Assembly (NCBI GenBank): GCA_016184445.1
Contig: JACPCT010000244.1
Coordinates: 1 to 5,497 of the forward strand
Reading direction: 5' to 3'
Origin: Candidatus Tectimicrobiota bacterium
GTDB lineage: Bacteria > UBA8248
DNA length: 5,497 nucleotides
Shown: one piece after another, positions 1 through 5,497 of the stretch
Layout of the letters: every line of letters begins with the position of its first letter
Position numbering within the stretch: the first letter of the stretch is position 1
Notes under the pieces: generated by a model
Database searches by the model: none
Told to the model about the DNA's origin: nothing
What the model saw: only the letters and a program-made list of their open reading frames with translations
Position numbers and translations under genes: made by a program

Positions 1-212
1 GCGGCAGTGTTGCGCCACTCGAGCTTCCCCTCCACGATCTCCCGGTAGACGATCTCCTCGTGGGAGAGGCGCCCCTGGGAGTCCACGAGGGGCTCGGCCC
101 CCTTGCGGAGCTGGGCCACCCGCTTGGCGAGGAGCACCGAGAGCAGGAAGCGGTTGTTCACGGTGTTGAGCGCCTGCTCGAACAGATTGTCGTAGCCATG
201 CTGTACAGCCAT
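1..212 (-). CDS. rpoZ: RNA polymerase omega subunit, N-terminal part (cut by window edge)
   Basis: The first 70 residues of a protein starting at the ATG at 212-210 and running off the window at position 1. Omega is the small, non-catalytic RNA polymerase subunit that binds the beta-prime C-terminus and aids core assembly. The visible sequence carries the family pattern: an N-terminal helix, then NNRFLLSVLLAKRVAQL (residues 19-35), a K-G-x-x-P-L-V segment (about 37-43), and the YREIVEGKLEW stretch (about 56-66) that matches the omega 'REI.EG' motif. The start is supported by a GGGAGG Shine-Dalgarno (217-222) four bases upstream; a second ATG at 199 is out of frame. It lies 34 bases downstream of the DUF1844 gene on the same strand and is probably co-transcribed with it. 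The C-terminus and stop are not visible. The family call rests on recognised motifs, not a search. Confidence 0.85.
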   Translation of the reverse strand, partial: MAVQHGYDNLFEQALNTVNNRFLLSVLLAKRVAQLRKGAEPLVDSQGRLSHEEIVYREIVEGKLEWRNTA

Positions 213-246
213 GTTTCCTCCCGGTTCCCGGCAATCGCAGGGGGCG

Positions 247-690
247 CTAGCCGATGCCCACCTGCTGGACGTAGAGCATCTGAAGGTCGGACGTCACTTG
301 CTCGAGGAGGGCCGCTTCCTCGGCCGTGAGGTTCCCCTTCATCTTATCCTTCACAAAGGCGACCATGTCCACGAACATGCGCGCGTTGCGCGGGTCGGGG
401 CTGCCGATCCGCTCCCCCGTCTGGGGATGCAGCCCCATGGCCGCCAGGGCGTTCCCCTGGAGGATGGCCAGCAGCATCTCGAACTCCCGGCTGCGCCCGC
501 CCGCGGGGGGCTCCTTGGCGGGAGCCTGGGGGGCGGGACGCTTCTCCTCCGCGGGGGCGGGGGCCGCCTCCCGCGCCTCCTTCTCCGGCTTCTCCGGGGG
601 AGAAGGCGGTGACTCCTCCTCCTCCTCGTAGCCCCTCACGGCGAACCGCCGGTCCGACACCTTGAATCCCTTGCCCTCTTCTTCCGGCAT
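247..690 (-). CDS. DUF1844 family protein
   Basis: A 147-residue protein of unknown function with a C-terminal DUF1844 domain (about residues 68-142). The recognisable features are the amphipathic FEMLLAILQGNALAAMGL helix, a P-x-T-G-E turn (about 90-93), a DMVAFVKDKMKGNLTAEE core (about 108-125) resembling the family's 'D.L..L..KT.GNLT.EE' motif, and a terminal helix ending in LYV. The N-terminal half (about 1-66) is low-complexity and charged: a short K-V-S-D-R-R-F element, a run of five glutamates, then a Pro/Ala/Glu/Lys-rich stretch that is likely disordered. There is no signal peptide or membrane segment, so it is probably cytoplasmic. The ATG at 690 follows an AGGGGG Shine-Dalgarno. The gene lies 46 bases after dnaJ and 34 bases before rpoZ, which hints at a link to proteostasis or transcription, but the molecular role is not known. 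The family assignment is fairly sure; any function is not. Confidence 0.85.
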   Translation of the reverse strand: MPEEEGKGFKVSDRRFAVRGYEEEEESPPSPPEKPEKEAREAAPAPAEEKRPAPQAPAKEPPAGGRSREFEMLLAILQGNALAAMGLHPQTGERIGSPDPRNARMFVDMVAFVKDKMKGNLTAEEAALLEQVTSDLQMLYVQQVGIG

Positions 691-714
691 CGTTCCCCCT
701 TCAAAGAGCCCATC

Positions 715-736
715 GCCCGGAGGGATGCCCCCGGGC
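715..736 (-). other. Hairpin in the dnaJ-DUF1844 gap
   Basis: Directly after the dnaJ stop codon the transcript can fold into a stem-loop. A 6-base arm GCCCGG (731-736) pairs with CCGGGC (715-720), extended by three more G-C pairs across a single bulged base, with a three-base loop. No run of U follows; the next bases read GATGGGCTCTTTG. It is therefore not a canonical intrinsic terminator. It could act as a 3'-end stabiliser, a processing boundary or a weak attenuator, or be a by-product of high GC. Only the base-pairing is seen. Confidence 0.3.
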
Positions 737-1933
737 CTACGCCTCCCGGCAGAACCATTCCCGCAGGGCGGCCGGGCGCAGGAGCCGGGCGAGCCAGCCG
801 CGCAGGCGGCCCCCGAGGCTTCCGGCCGCGTCGAGGAGGCCCTTCTTGATGCCGGCCACCTTCTCCTTCCGATCCTCGCGCTCCCCCTCCAGCGCCGCCA
901 GCTCGCGGAAGAGGCGCTCCTCCTTCGGGCTCAGCCGGGTGGGGGTGCGGACGAACACCTGGACGATGTGGTCCCCCTTCGACCTCCGCCCCATCACGGG
1001 AAAACCCTCCCCCCGGAGCACCAGGGTCTCGCCCGCCTGGGTCCCCCTGGGGACCTTGAGCCTCGAGCGGCCGTAGAGCGTCCTCACCTCGACCTCCGCC
1101 CCCAGGGCGGCCTGGGCGAAGGTGATGTCGAGGCGGCTGATCACGTGCTGGCCCTCGCGCTGGAACTCCGGATGGGCCAGCAGGGAGACCGCCACGAACA
1201 GATCCCCCGCCGGTCCGCCGCGGGCCCCGCCCTCCCCCTCCTCGCGCAGGCGCAGCCTCCCGCCGTGGTCCACCCCGGCCGGGATCTTCACCTTCACGCG
1301 GCGCTTCTCGGCGCGGAGCCCCTTCCCCCCGCACTCGGGGCAGCGCTCCCTGACCACCTGGCCCGTGCCCCCGCACTCCGAGCAGGCGGTGCTGTAGGTG
1401 ATGAACCCCTGGCGGAAGGCGACCTGCCCGCTGCCGCGGCAGGCGGGGCAGGCGGAGACGGACCCGGCCTTGGCGCCGGAGCCCCCGCAGTAGACGCACT
1501 CGGACGGCCGCTCGAACTCGAGGTCGCGGTCCGCCCCCCGGGCGGCCTCCTCGAAGGTCAGCTCGAGGTTGTAGACCAGGTCGCGGCCCCGCTGGGGGCC
1601 GGTGCGGCGCCGGGAGCGCGAGCCGCCCAGGCCGAAGATGTCCGAGAAAATGTCCCCGAAGGAGGAGAAGATGTCCTCGAAGCTCGAGAAGCCCTGGGCC
1701 CCCATGCCCCGCAGCCCGTCGGCGCCGAAGCGGTCGTAGGCCTCCCGCTTCTGGGGGTCGCTGATCACTTGGTAGGCCTCGGAGGCCTCCTTGAAGGCAT
1801 CCTCCGCCTTCGCGTCGCCGGGGTTGCGGTCCGGGTGGAATTTCATGGCGAGCCGGCGGTAGGCCTTCTTGATCTCGGCCTCATCCGCGGTCCGCCCCAC
1901 CCCGAGGATTTCATAGTAATCGCGTGTGGCCAT
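737..1933 (-). CDS. dnaJ: Type I (zinc-finger) Hsp40 co-chaperone DnaJ
   Basis: A 398-residue cytoplasmic co-chaperone that binds unfolded clients, passes them to DnaK and stimulates its ATPase. Domains in order: J domain (about 4-69) with the catalytic HPD at 33-35; a short Gly/Phe-rich linker (about 70-105) with repeated Phe-Gly-Asp-Ile-Phe elements; a cysteine-rich domain with all four CxxCxGxG repeats (Cys 146/149, 162/165, 184/187, 198/201), enough for two zinc ions; and two beta-rich C-terminal substrate-binding domains (about 205-345) with the usual K-I-P-A-G-V motif. After the usual end comes an extra tail of about 48 residues that is basic and amphipathic (see findings); E. coli DnaJ is 376 residues. 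The ATG at 1933 is preceded by AGGGAG. It lies 60 bases after grpE, the largest gap between genes in the window, which contains a possible promoter. It is the second J protein in this cluster; the other lacks the zinc domain. Confidence 0.97.
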   Translation of the reverse strand: MATRDYYEILGVGRTADEAEIKKAYRRLAMKFHPDRNPGDAKAEDAFKEASEAYQVISDPQKREAYDRFGADGLRGMGAQGFSSFEDIFSSFGDIFSDIFGLGGSRSRRRTGPQRGRDLVYNLELTFEEAARGADRDLEFERPSECVYCGGSGAKAGSVSACPACRGSGQVAFRQGFITYSTACSECGGTGQVVRERCPECGGKGLRAEKRRVKVKIPAGVDHGGRLRLREEGEGGARGGPAGDLFVAVSLLAHPEFQREGQHVISRLDITFAQAALGAEVEVRTLYGRSRLKVPRGTQAGETLVLRGEGFPVMGRRSKGDHIVQVFVRTPTRLSPKEERLFRELAALEGEREDRKEKVAGIKKGLLDAAGSLGGRLRGWLARLLRPAALREWFCREA

Positions 1934-1968
1934 TCCCGCTCCCTGTCCGGGCCAAGGGCAAAGGGCTG

Positions 1969-1997
1969 AATTTACACCGGCTTAGAAGAGGATTCAA
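1969..1997 (-). promoter_or_regulatory. Possible sigma70-like promoter for dnaJ
   Basis: On the minus strand a TTGAAT hexamer (1992-1997) and a TAAATT hexamer (1969-1974) are separated by exactly 17 bases. Each matches the sigma70 consensus at four of six positions. The site is an AT-rich island in very GC-rich DNA, overlaps the grpE stop codon, and would start a transcript near 1962 with a leader of about 30 bases that includes the dnaJ Shine-Dalgarno. The upstream element also reads CTTGAA, like a sigma32 -35, but no CCCCAT -10 follows, so a heat-shock sigma promoter is not supported. The motif match is seen; activity is inferred. Confidence 0.4.
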
Positions 1998-2671
1998 GGA
2001 GCCGGGGCCGCTCCCTCCGCGCGGAGCTTGCCCACGGCGACCCGGCTGGGGCGGATCACCTCCTCCCCCAGGCGGTAGCCCTGCCCCAGCTCCTCGACCA
2101 CCATCCCGTCCTGGGAGGGGTCGCTCACCTCCCTCGTCAGCAGGGCCTCATGGAGGGAGGGGTCGAAGCGCTCGCCCGCCGCCTGGATGGGAACCACGCC
2201 CTGGGCCGCCAGCTCCTGGGAAAAGCGCCCCTGGATGAGCCGGACTCCCTCGATGAGCCCGCCGGCGGAGCCCCCGCCCTCGGGGGCCGAGGCGGCCGCC
2301 AGCGCCCGGCCCAGGTCCTCCGCGATGGGCAGGAAGCTTGCCACCACCCGCTTGCGGGCCTCGAGGGTACGGCGCTCGAGCTCCCTCTCCTGGCGGGCGC
2401 GGAACTCGGCCGCCTCCCGGTTGAGCCGCTCGATGTGCTCCTTGAGCTTCTCCTCGGCGAGCGCCACCTTCCGCTCGAGTTGCTCGACGTAGGTGGGGAC
2501 CGCCTTCACCGGCTCGGCGGGGGCCGAGTCCCCGTCCTCGCCGTAGCGGCGGCGCCGATCCACCACCTTCGCGCCGGAGGCGCCCTCCGGCCTCTCCTCG
2601 GGGGCCGCGCCGCCCTCCTTCGGGGGGGCCGGCGCCTCCTCCCCCGAGCGGATTTCCACGCGATCTTCCAT
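1994..2671 (-). CDS. grpE: GrpE nucleotide exchange factor for DnaK
   Basis: A 225-residue protein that releases ADP from DnaK and so resets the Hsp70 cycle; it works as a homodimer in the cytoplasm. Residues 1-58 are Glu/Pro/Ala-rich with an R-R-R-R-Y cluster (about 39-43) and are likely disordered. Residues about 60-125 form the long heptad-rich dimerisation helix. After a Gly/Ala-rich linker (about 125-138), a four-helix/beta-wing region follows, with the GrpE signature from RFDPSLHEAL (about 168-177) through GQGYRLGEEVIRPSRVAV (about 196-213). A GTG at 2695 would add eight residues, but the ATG at 2671 has a clear GGGAGG nine bases upstream and the GTG has only a weak ribosome site, so the ATG is chosen. 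It lies 32 bases after htpX and precedes dnaJ. It is somewhat longer than E. coli GrpE (197 residues), mainly in the N-terminal region. Confidence 0.95.
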   Translation of the reverse strand: MEDRVEIRSGEEAPAPPKEGGAAPEERPEGASGAKVVDRRRRYGEDGDSAPAEPVKAVPTYVEQLERKVALAEEKLKEHIERLNREAAEFRARQERELERRTLEARKRVVASFLPIAEDLGRALAAASAPEGGGSAGGLIEGVRLIQGRFSQELAAQGVVPIQAAGERFDPSLHEALLTREVSDPSQDGMVVEELGQGYRLGEEVIRPSRVAVGKLRAEGAAPAP

Positions 2672-2680
2672 GAAGCCGAA

Positions 2681-2686
2681 CCTCCC
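2681..2686 (-). promoter_or_regulatory. Ribosome binding site that decides the grpE start
   Basis: GGGAGG on the minus strand lies nine bases upstream of the ATG at 2671. It falls inside the eight-codon extension that the upstream GTG at 2695 would create, which argues that translation starts at the ATG. Confidence 0.7.
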
Positions 2687-2703
2687 GCCTTGCACGGACT
2701 CCG

Positions 2704-3561
2704 CTACAGGGACCTCATTTCCAGCAGCCGCCGGATGCGCTCCCCGATGGGCGGGTGGGTGCTGAAGAGGCTGGCCAGCCCCCCGCCCGTCAGGGGATTC
2801 ACGATGTACATGTGGGCGGTGGCCTCGGTGGCGCAGGGCAGCGCCTCCTGGCGCGAGGCCTCCTCCAGCCGCTGCAGGGCCGAGGCGAGCGAGCGCGGCG
2901 AGCGGGTGATCTCGGCCGCGGTGGCGTCCGCCAGGTACTCGCGCGAGCGGCTCACCGCCATCTGGAGCAGGGTGGCGGCGATGGGGGCGACGACCGCCGC
3001 GAGGATGAGGCCGAGGACGCCGCCGCCCCGCCCCTCGTCGTCGCGGCGGTGGCCGCCGAAGAAGGCGGCGAACTGGGCCATCTGGGCGATGTACATGATG
3101 GCGCCCGAGAGGGTGGCCGCCACCGTGCTGATGAGGATGTCGCGGTTGCGGATGTGGGCCAGCTCGTGGGCCGCCACGCCCTCCAGCTCCTCCCGGCTGA
3201 GGACCCGGAGGATCCCCTCGGTGAAGGCCACGGCGGCGTTCTGCGGGTTGCGCCCGGTGGCGAAGGCGTTCGGCACGCCCTCGGGGATGACGTACACCCT
3301 CGGGGCGGGCAGCCCGGCGCGGCGGGCGAGGTCCCGCATCATGCCGTGGAGCTCGGGGGCGTGCGCGGGGAGCACCTCCTGCGCCCCCGTGCTGGAGAGG
3401 ACGATCTTGTCCGAGAACCAGTAGCTGATCCCGTTCATCGCCAGGGCGAGCACGAGCGCGATGACGAGCCCCCCCTGCCCCCCGATCAGGTGCCCGATCA
3501 GCAGGATCAAACCGGTCAACAGCCCCAACAGGACGTAGGTCTTCAGCGAATTCGTGCTCAC
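2704..3561 (-). CDS. htpX: HtpX membrane-bound zinc metalloprotease (M48 family)
   Basis: A 285-residue inner-membrane protease of the M48 family that degrades misfolded membrane proteins, in E. coli alongside FtsH. Two hydrophobic segments lie at the N-terminus (about 8-27 and 31-48). The HELAH zinc-binding motif is at 132-136 (ligands His132 and His136, catalytic Glu133), and the likely third ligand is Glu208 in S-R-E-Y-L-A-D. Two further hydrophobic segments (about 143-167 and 182-204) flank a charged Gly/Arg/Asp loop. The C-terminal [13 protein letters not shown] motif (about 267-279) is typical of the family. The length is close to E. coli HtpX (293). The start is a GTG whose last two bases are the first two of the hspR TGA stop, giving a four-base GTGA overlap with a GGAGA ribosome site inside hspR; this suggests translational coupling. 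Its position inside an HspR-type chaperone cluster suggests co-induction with the Hsp70 machine under heat or envelope stress. Confidence 0.95.
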   Translation of the reverse strand: MSTNSLKTYVLLGLLTGLILLIGHLIGGQGGLVIALVLALAMNGISYWFSDKIVLSSTGAQEVLPAHAPELHGMMRDLARRAGLPAPRVYVIPEGVPNAFATGRNPQNAAVAFTEGILRVLSREELEGVAAHELAHIRNRDILISTVAATLSGAIMYIAQMAQFAAFFGGHRRDDEGRGGGVLGLILAAVVAPIAATLLQMAVSRSREYLADATAAEITRSPRSLASALQRLEEASRQEALPCATEATAHMYIVNPLTGGGLASLFSTHPPIGERIRRLLEMRSL

Positions 3562-3968
3562 TTGGCTCTCCGGGTCACCCGTACCAGTTTGGCGGCCCTG
3601 GCCGGGATCAAAGCGGCCTGCTCGGCCGTCGCATCCTCCATGCGCGCCCGCAGCTCCTCGATGGCGTCGCTGTGGAGGAGATCCTCCAGCTGATTCAAGC
3701 GATCCACCGCCTCCACCAGCTTCCGCCGCAGGTCCAGGATGATTTCCACCCCCGCGAGGTTCACCCCCATGTCGCGGGTCAGGGTGAGGATCACCTCCAG
3801 GCGCTCGATGTCGTTCTCCGTGTAGAGGCGCGTGCGCCCCTCGCTGCGGCCGGGCTCGAGGAGCCCCTCGCGCTCGTAGAGGCGGAGCGTCTGGGGGTGG
3901 ATCTCGAACATCTCGGCGATGGCGCTGATGGTGTACTTGCCGTCGCGCAGTCTCCGCCGCCGCGCCAT
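3558..3968 (-). CDS. hspR: HspR-type MerR-family heat-shock repressor
   Basis: A 136-residue DNA-binding protein of the MerR superfamily, best matched to HspR, which represses chaperone operons through HAIR inverted repeats with DnaK as co-repressor. A basic start (M-A-R-R-R-R) leads into a winged helix-turn-helix (about 11-50) with [20 protein letters not shown] and YEREGLLEP, the pattern expected of HspR rather than metal-sensing MerR. Residues 53-80 contain [14 protein letters not shown], closely resembling the HspR 'GVNLAGI..I.' segment. A coiled coil follows (about 80-115), then a basic tail with A-K-L-V-R-V near the end, resembling the conserved hydrophobic tail of known HspRs. There are no cysteines, so a metal- or thiol-sensing MerR role is unlikely. 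The ATG at 3968 has GGAGG five bases upstream, just after the stop of the J-protein gene, and the 3' end overlaps htpX by four bases. The operator would be expected upstream of dnaK, outside the window. Confidence 0.9.
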   Translation of the reverse strand: MARRRRLRDGKYTISAIAEMFEIHPQTLRLYEREGLLEPGRSEGRTRLYTENDIERLEVILTLTRDMGVNLAGVEIILDLRRKLVEAVDRLNQLEDLLHSDAIEELRARMEDATAEQAALIPARAAKLVRVTRRAK

Positions 3969-3978
3969 GATCCCCTCC

Positions 3979-4932
3979 TCACATGCTCACGCCCGTCATG
4001 GGCGTGCGGGGCCGCATGGGGTTGCGGCGCTCGAACTCGCGGATGAGCTCCTTGCTCTCCTCGTCGAGCCGGTCGGGCAGCAGGACCCGCACCGTCACGT
4101 AGAGGTCCCCCTTCCCCCCGCCCTTGAGGTGGGGCGCGCCCTTGCCCGCGAGCCGGAACTTGCGCCCGTTCTGGGCGCCGGGGGGGATGGTGACCTTGGC
4201 CGTCCCCTCGTAGGTGTGGATCTCCACCCGGGTGCCCAGCAGGGCCTCCCCCAGCGTCACCGGCAGCTCCAGGTAGAGGTTGTCGCCCTTGCGGTCGAAG
4301 AAAAGATGGGGGCGCACCTTGGTGGTGATGAAGAGGTCGCCCGGCGGCCCTCCGTCCGGCGAGGGGTCGCCCTTCCCGGCGAGGCGCACGCGCGAGCCGC
4401 TCTCCACCCCGGCCGGGATCTTCACCTGGATGCGCTCGGTGGTGCGGCGCACGGAGCCGTTCTCCCGCGCCGTCCGGGGGATCGTGATGGTGGAGGTGAG
4501 GCCCCGGAGCGCGTCGTCGAAGCCGATCTCCATCGAGTAGTTGACGTCGGCGCCCTTGGTGGGGCCCGGGGCCCCGCCTTCCCAGAAGCGGGTGCGGCGC
4601 CCCCCGCCTCCGCCGAAGATGCCGCCGAAGAGGTCGCCCAGCCCGAACTCCCGGAGGATGTCCTCCACGCTGGGCGGGGCGCCGCGCTCGCCCCAGGGGC
4701 TCCCCCCCGCGAAGGCGGCGTGGCCCATGGCGTCGTACTGGCGGCGCTTCGCGGGGTCGGAGAGGACGGCGTAGGCCTCCCCGATCTCCTTGAAGCGCTC
4801 CTCGGCCTGCTTGTCGCCCGGGTTGAGGTCCGGGTGGTGCCTGCGGGCGAGCCGCTTGAACGCGCGCTTGACCTCGTCCTCGCCCGCGTTCCGGCCGACC
4901 CCCAGCACCTCGTAATAGTCGCGCTTGGCCAT
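3979..4932 (-). CDS. Type II DnaJ/CbpA-like J-domain co-chaperone without zinc fingers
   Basis: A 317-residue Hsp40 of the CbpA/type II class. The J domain (about 4-69) has HPD at 33-35 and the conserved R-R-Q-Y-D end. A Gly/Phe-rich linker (about 72-120) includes [12 protein letters not shown]. Two C-terminal beta domains (about 128-288) follow, with K-I-P-A-G-V (171-176) and a second I-P-P-G-A-Q-N-G (249-256). The cysteine-rich region is absent: short sequence joins the strands where DnaJ has its zinc fingers, and the protein contains no cysteine at all. CbpA-type proteins stimulate the DnaK ATPase and bind clients. The tail ends in an unusual Met/Pro/Arg-rich stretch (about 304-317). The ATG at 4932 has only a GGGGG-like ribosome site. 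The gene lies 33 bases after dnaK and 10 bases before hspR, and is likely the DnaK partner translated next to it. A paralogue of the DnaJ at 737-1933; the family is certain, the exact client role is not. Confidence 0.93.
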   Translation of the reverse strand: MAKRDYYEVLGVGRNAGEDEVKRAFKRLARRHHPDLNPGDKQAEERFKEIGEAYAVLSDPAKRRQYDAMGHAAFAGGSPWGERGAPPSVEDILREFGLGDLFGGIFGGGGGRRTRFWEGGAPGPTKGADVNYSMEIGFDDALRGLTSTITIPRTARENGSVRRTTERIQVKIPAGVESGSRVRLAGKGDPSPDGGPPGDLFITTKVRPHLFFDRKGDNLYLELPVTLGEALLGTRVEIHTYEGTAKVTIPPGAQNGRKFRLAGKGAPHLKGGGKGDLYVTVRVLLPDRLDEESKELIREFERRNPMRPRTPMTGVSM

Positions 4933-4965
4933 GCGGCATCAACCCCCGCGGGGCGGTGAGGGCTC

Positions 4966-5497
4966 CTACTTCTTCTCCTTGTCCACTTCCTCGAACTCGG
5001 CGTCCACCACGTCGCCCTCGGCGGCGGGCTTGGCCGGTCCCTCCGGGCGGGGAGCCTGCGAGGCCCCGCCGTCCGCGGCCTGGCCGGCCTTCTGGTACAT
5101 GGCCTGGGCCAGCTTGTGCGAGGCGCTCTCGAGGCGGCCGCGGGCCTGGGTGATCTGCTCCAGGCTGGCGTTCTGGTCCTCGAGCACCTTGCGCACCTCG
5201 GCGGCGGCGTCCTGGATCTCCTTGCGCTCGGCCTCGGAGACCTTCGACTCGTGCTCCTTCAGGATCTTCTCCGTGCCGTAGGCCAGGGTGTCCGCGTGGT
5301 TGCGGGCCTCGACGATCTCGCGCCGCTTCTTGTCCTCCTCGGCGTGCTCCTCGGCGTCGCGGACCATGCGCTTGATCTCGTCCTCGGCGACGCCGCTGGA
5401 GCTCGTGATGGTGATGGCCTGCTCCTTGCCCGTGCCGAGGTCCTTCGCCGAGACGTTCACGATGCCGTTCGCGTCGATGTCGAAGGTCACCTCGATC
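4966..5497 (-). CDS. dnaK: Hsp70 chaperone DnaK, C-terminal 176 residues (cut by window edge)
   Basis: The 3' end of dnaK; the ATPase domain and most of the substrate-binding beta-sandwich lie outside the window. The visible part begins within the beta domain at [19 protein letters not shown], matching DnaK from about E. coli residue 473. It continues through the [18 protein letters not shown] helix, the helical lid (about the next 90 residues), and a Gly/Ala/Pro-rich linker, and ends in a conserved acidic tail [15 protein letters not shown] before a TAG stop. The reading frame is open to position 5497, so the valine and glutamate codons before the methionine-like GTG are internal. DnaK is the ATP-driven chaperone of this cluster and, in HspR systems, also the co-repressor. 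As first visible gene in the transcript it is probably near the operon promoter, which is not in the window. The acidic C-terminus carries an internal EEVD-like tetrapeptide followed by K-E-K-K. Confidence 0.98.
   Translation of the reverse strand, partial: IEVTFDIDANGIVNVSAKDLGTGKEQAITITSSSGVAEDEIKRMVRDAEEHAEEDKKRREIVEARNHADTLAYGTEKILKEHESKVSEAERKEIQDAAAEVRKVLEDQNASLEQITQARGRLESASHKLAQAMYQKAGQAADGGASQAPRPEGPAKPAAEGDVVDAEFEEVDKEKK

Noticed and set aside
660..669. Ten-base CCTTGAATCC here and its inverted copy at 1990-1999
   Set aside because: Ten-base matches are expected by chance in a 5.5 kb window, and the first copy is inside the DUF1844 coding sequence with no promoter context.
636..1499. 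Minus-strand open frame of 287 codons in another frame within dnaJ
   Set aside because: It overlaps the zinc-finger and C-terminal domains of dnaJ out of frame, and its Arg/Gly/Pro-rich translation is a frame-shift shadow.
1934..1968. Repeated GCCC triplet-spaced motif in the dnaJ leader (minus strand)
   Set aside because: The three GCCC units are direct, not inverted, so they form no hairpin, and they resemble no known regulatory element.
662..1969. Long plus-strand open frame (435 codons) opposite dnaJ
   Set aside because: It lies exactly antisense to a certain gene, its translation is Leu/Pro/Ala/Gly-rich with no recognisable domain, and such mirror frames are expected in very GC-rich coding DNA.
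2150..3424. Long plus-strand open frame (424 codons) opposite grpE and htpX
   Set aside because: It spans two genuine minus-strand genes and their gap, and its composition is low-complexity (Arg/Ser/Ala/Pro) with no family resemblance.
3791..4942. Minus-strand open frame of 383 codons overlapping the type II J protein and hspR
   Set aside because: It is out of frame with both intact genes and gives an Arg/Gly/Pro-rich translation. Both real genes are complete, so it is not a frameshifted fusion.
4944..4953. Perfect palindrome CCCCGCGGGG between dnaK and the J-protein gene
   Set aside because: It is too short to hold an HspR or CIRCE operator, can fold only into a three-pair stem, and is unremarkable in GC-rich DNA.
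3919..4959. Long plus-strand open frame (346 codons) opposite the type II J-protein gene
   Set aside because: It is the complement of a clear J-protein coding sequence, with no motif of its own.

Overview
The window is a GC-rich (clearly well above 60% G+C), gene-dense bacterial segment in which every supported gene lies on the minus strand. Read in the direction of transcription (high to low coordinates), the order is dnaK (3' part only), a zinc-finger-less DnaJ/CbpA-type J protein, an HspR-type MerR repressor, htpX, grpE, a classical zinc-finger dnaJ, a DUF1844 protein, and rpoZ (5' part only). The edges cut dnaK at position 5497 and rpoZ at position 1. Gaps between genes range from a 4-base overlap to about 60 bases, so this looks like one long operon or closely coupled transcription units.

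The organism cannot be named from this stretch. The pairing of an HspR-controlled chaperone cluster with DUF1844, the high GC, and the strong Shine-Dalgarno sequences suggest a high-GC Gram-negative-type lineage, such as a deltaproteobacterial, Methylomirabilota/Rokubacteria or Tectomicrobia relative. This is a low-confidence inference from gene content.

Together the genes encode a full Hsp70 machine: the DnaK ATPase, two different J-domain co-chaperones that deliver substrates and trigger ATP hydrolysis, and the GrpE nucleotide exchange factor. They also encode the HtpX membrane metalloprotease, which removes damaged membrane proteins, and HspR, which in known systems represses its own chaperone operon with DnaK as co-repressor. 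The HspR operator would be expected upstream of dnaK, outside the window; I found no HAIR or CIRCE inverted repeat inside. A plausible sigma70-like promoter sits at the grpE/dnaJ junction and could give dnaJ and the genes after it some independence from HspR. The downstream end joins this stress cluster to DUF1844 and the RNA polymerase omega subunit.

I found no mobile element, CRISPR array, tRNA or rRNA gene, or clearly novel system. The points worth a second look are the operon composition, the internal promoter, an unusual basic amphipathic tail on DnaJ, and the DUF1844-rpoZ linkage.
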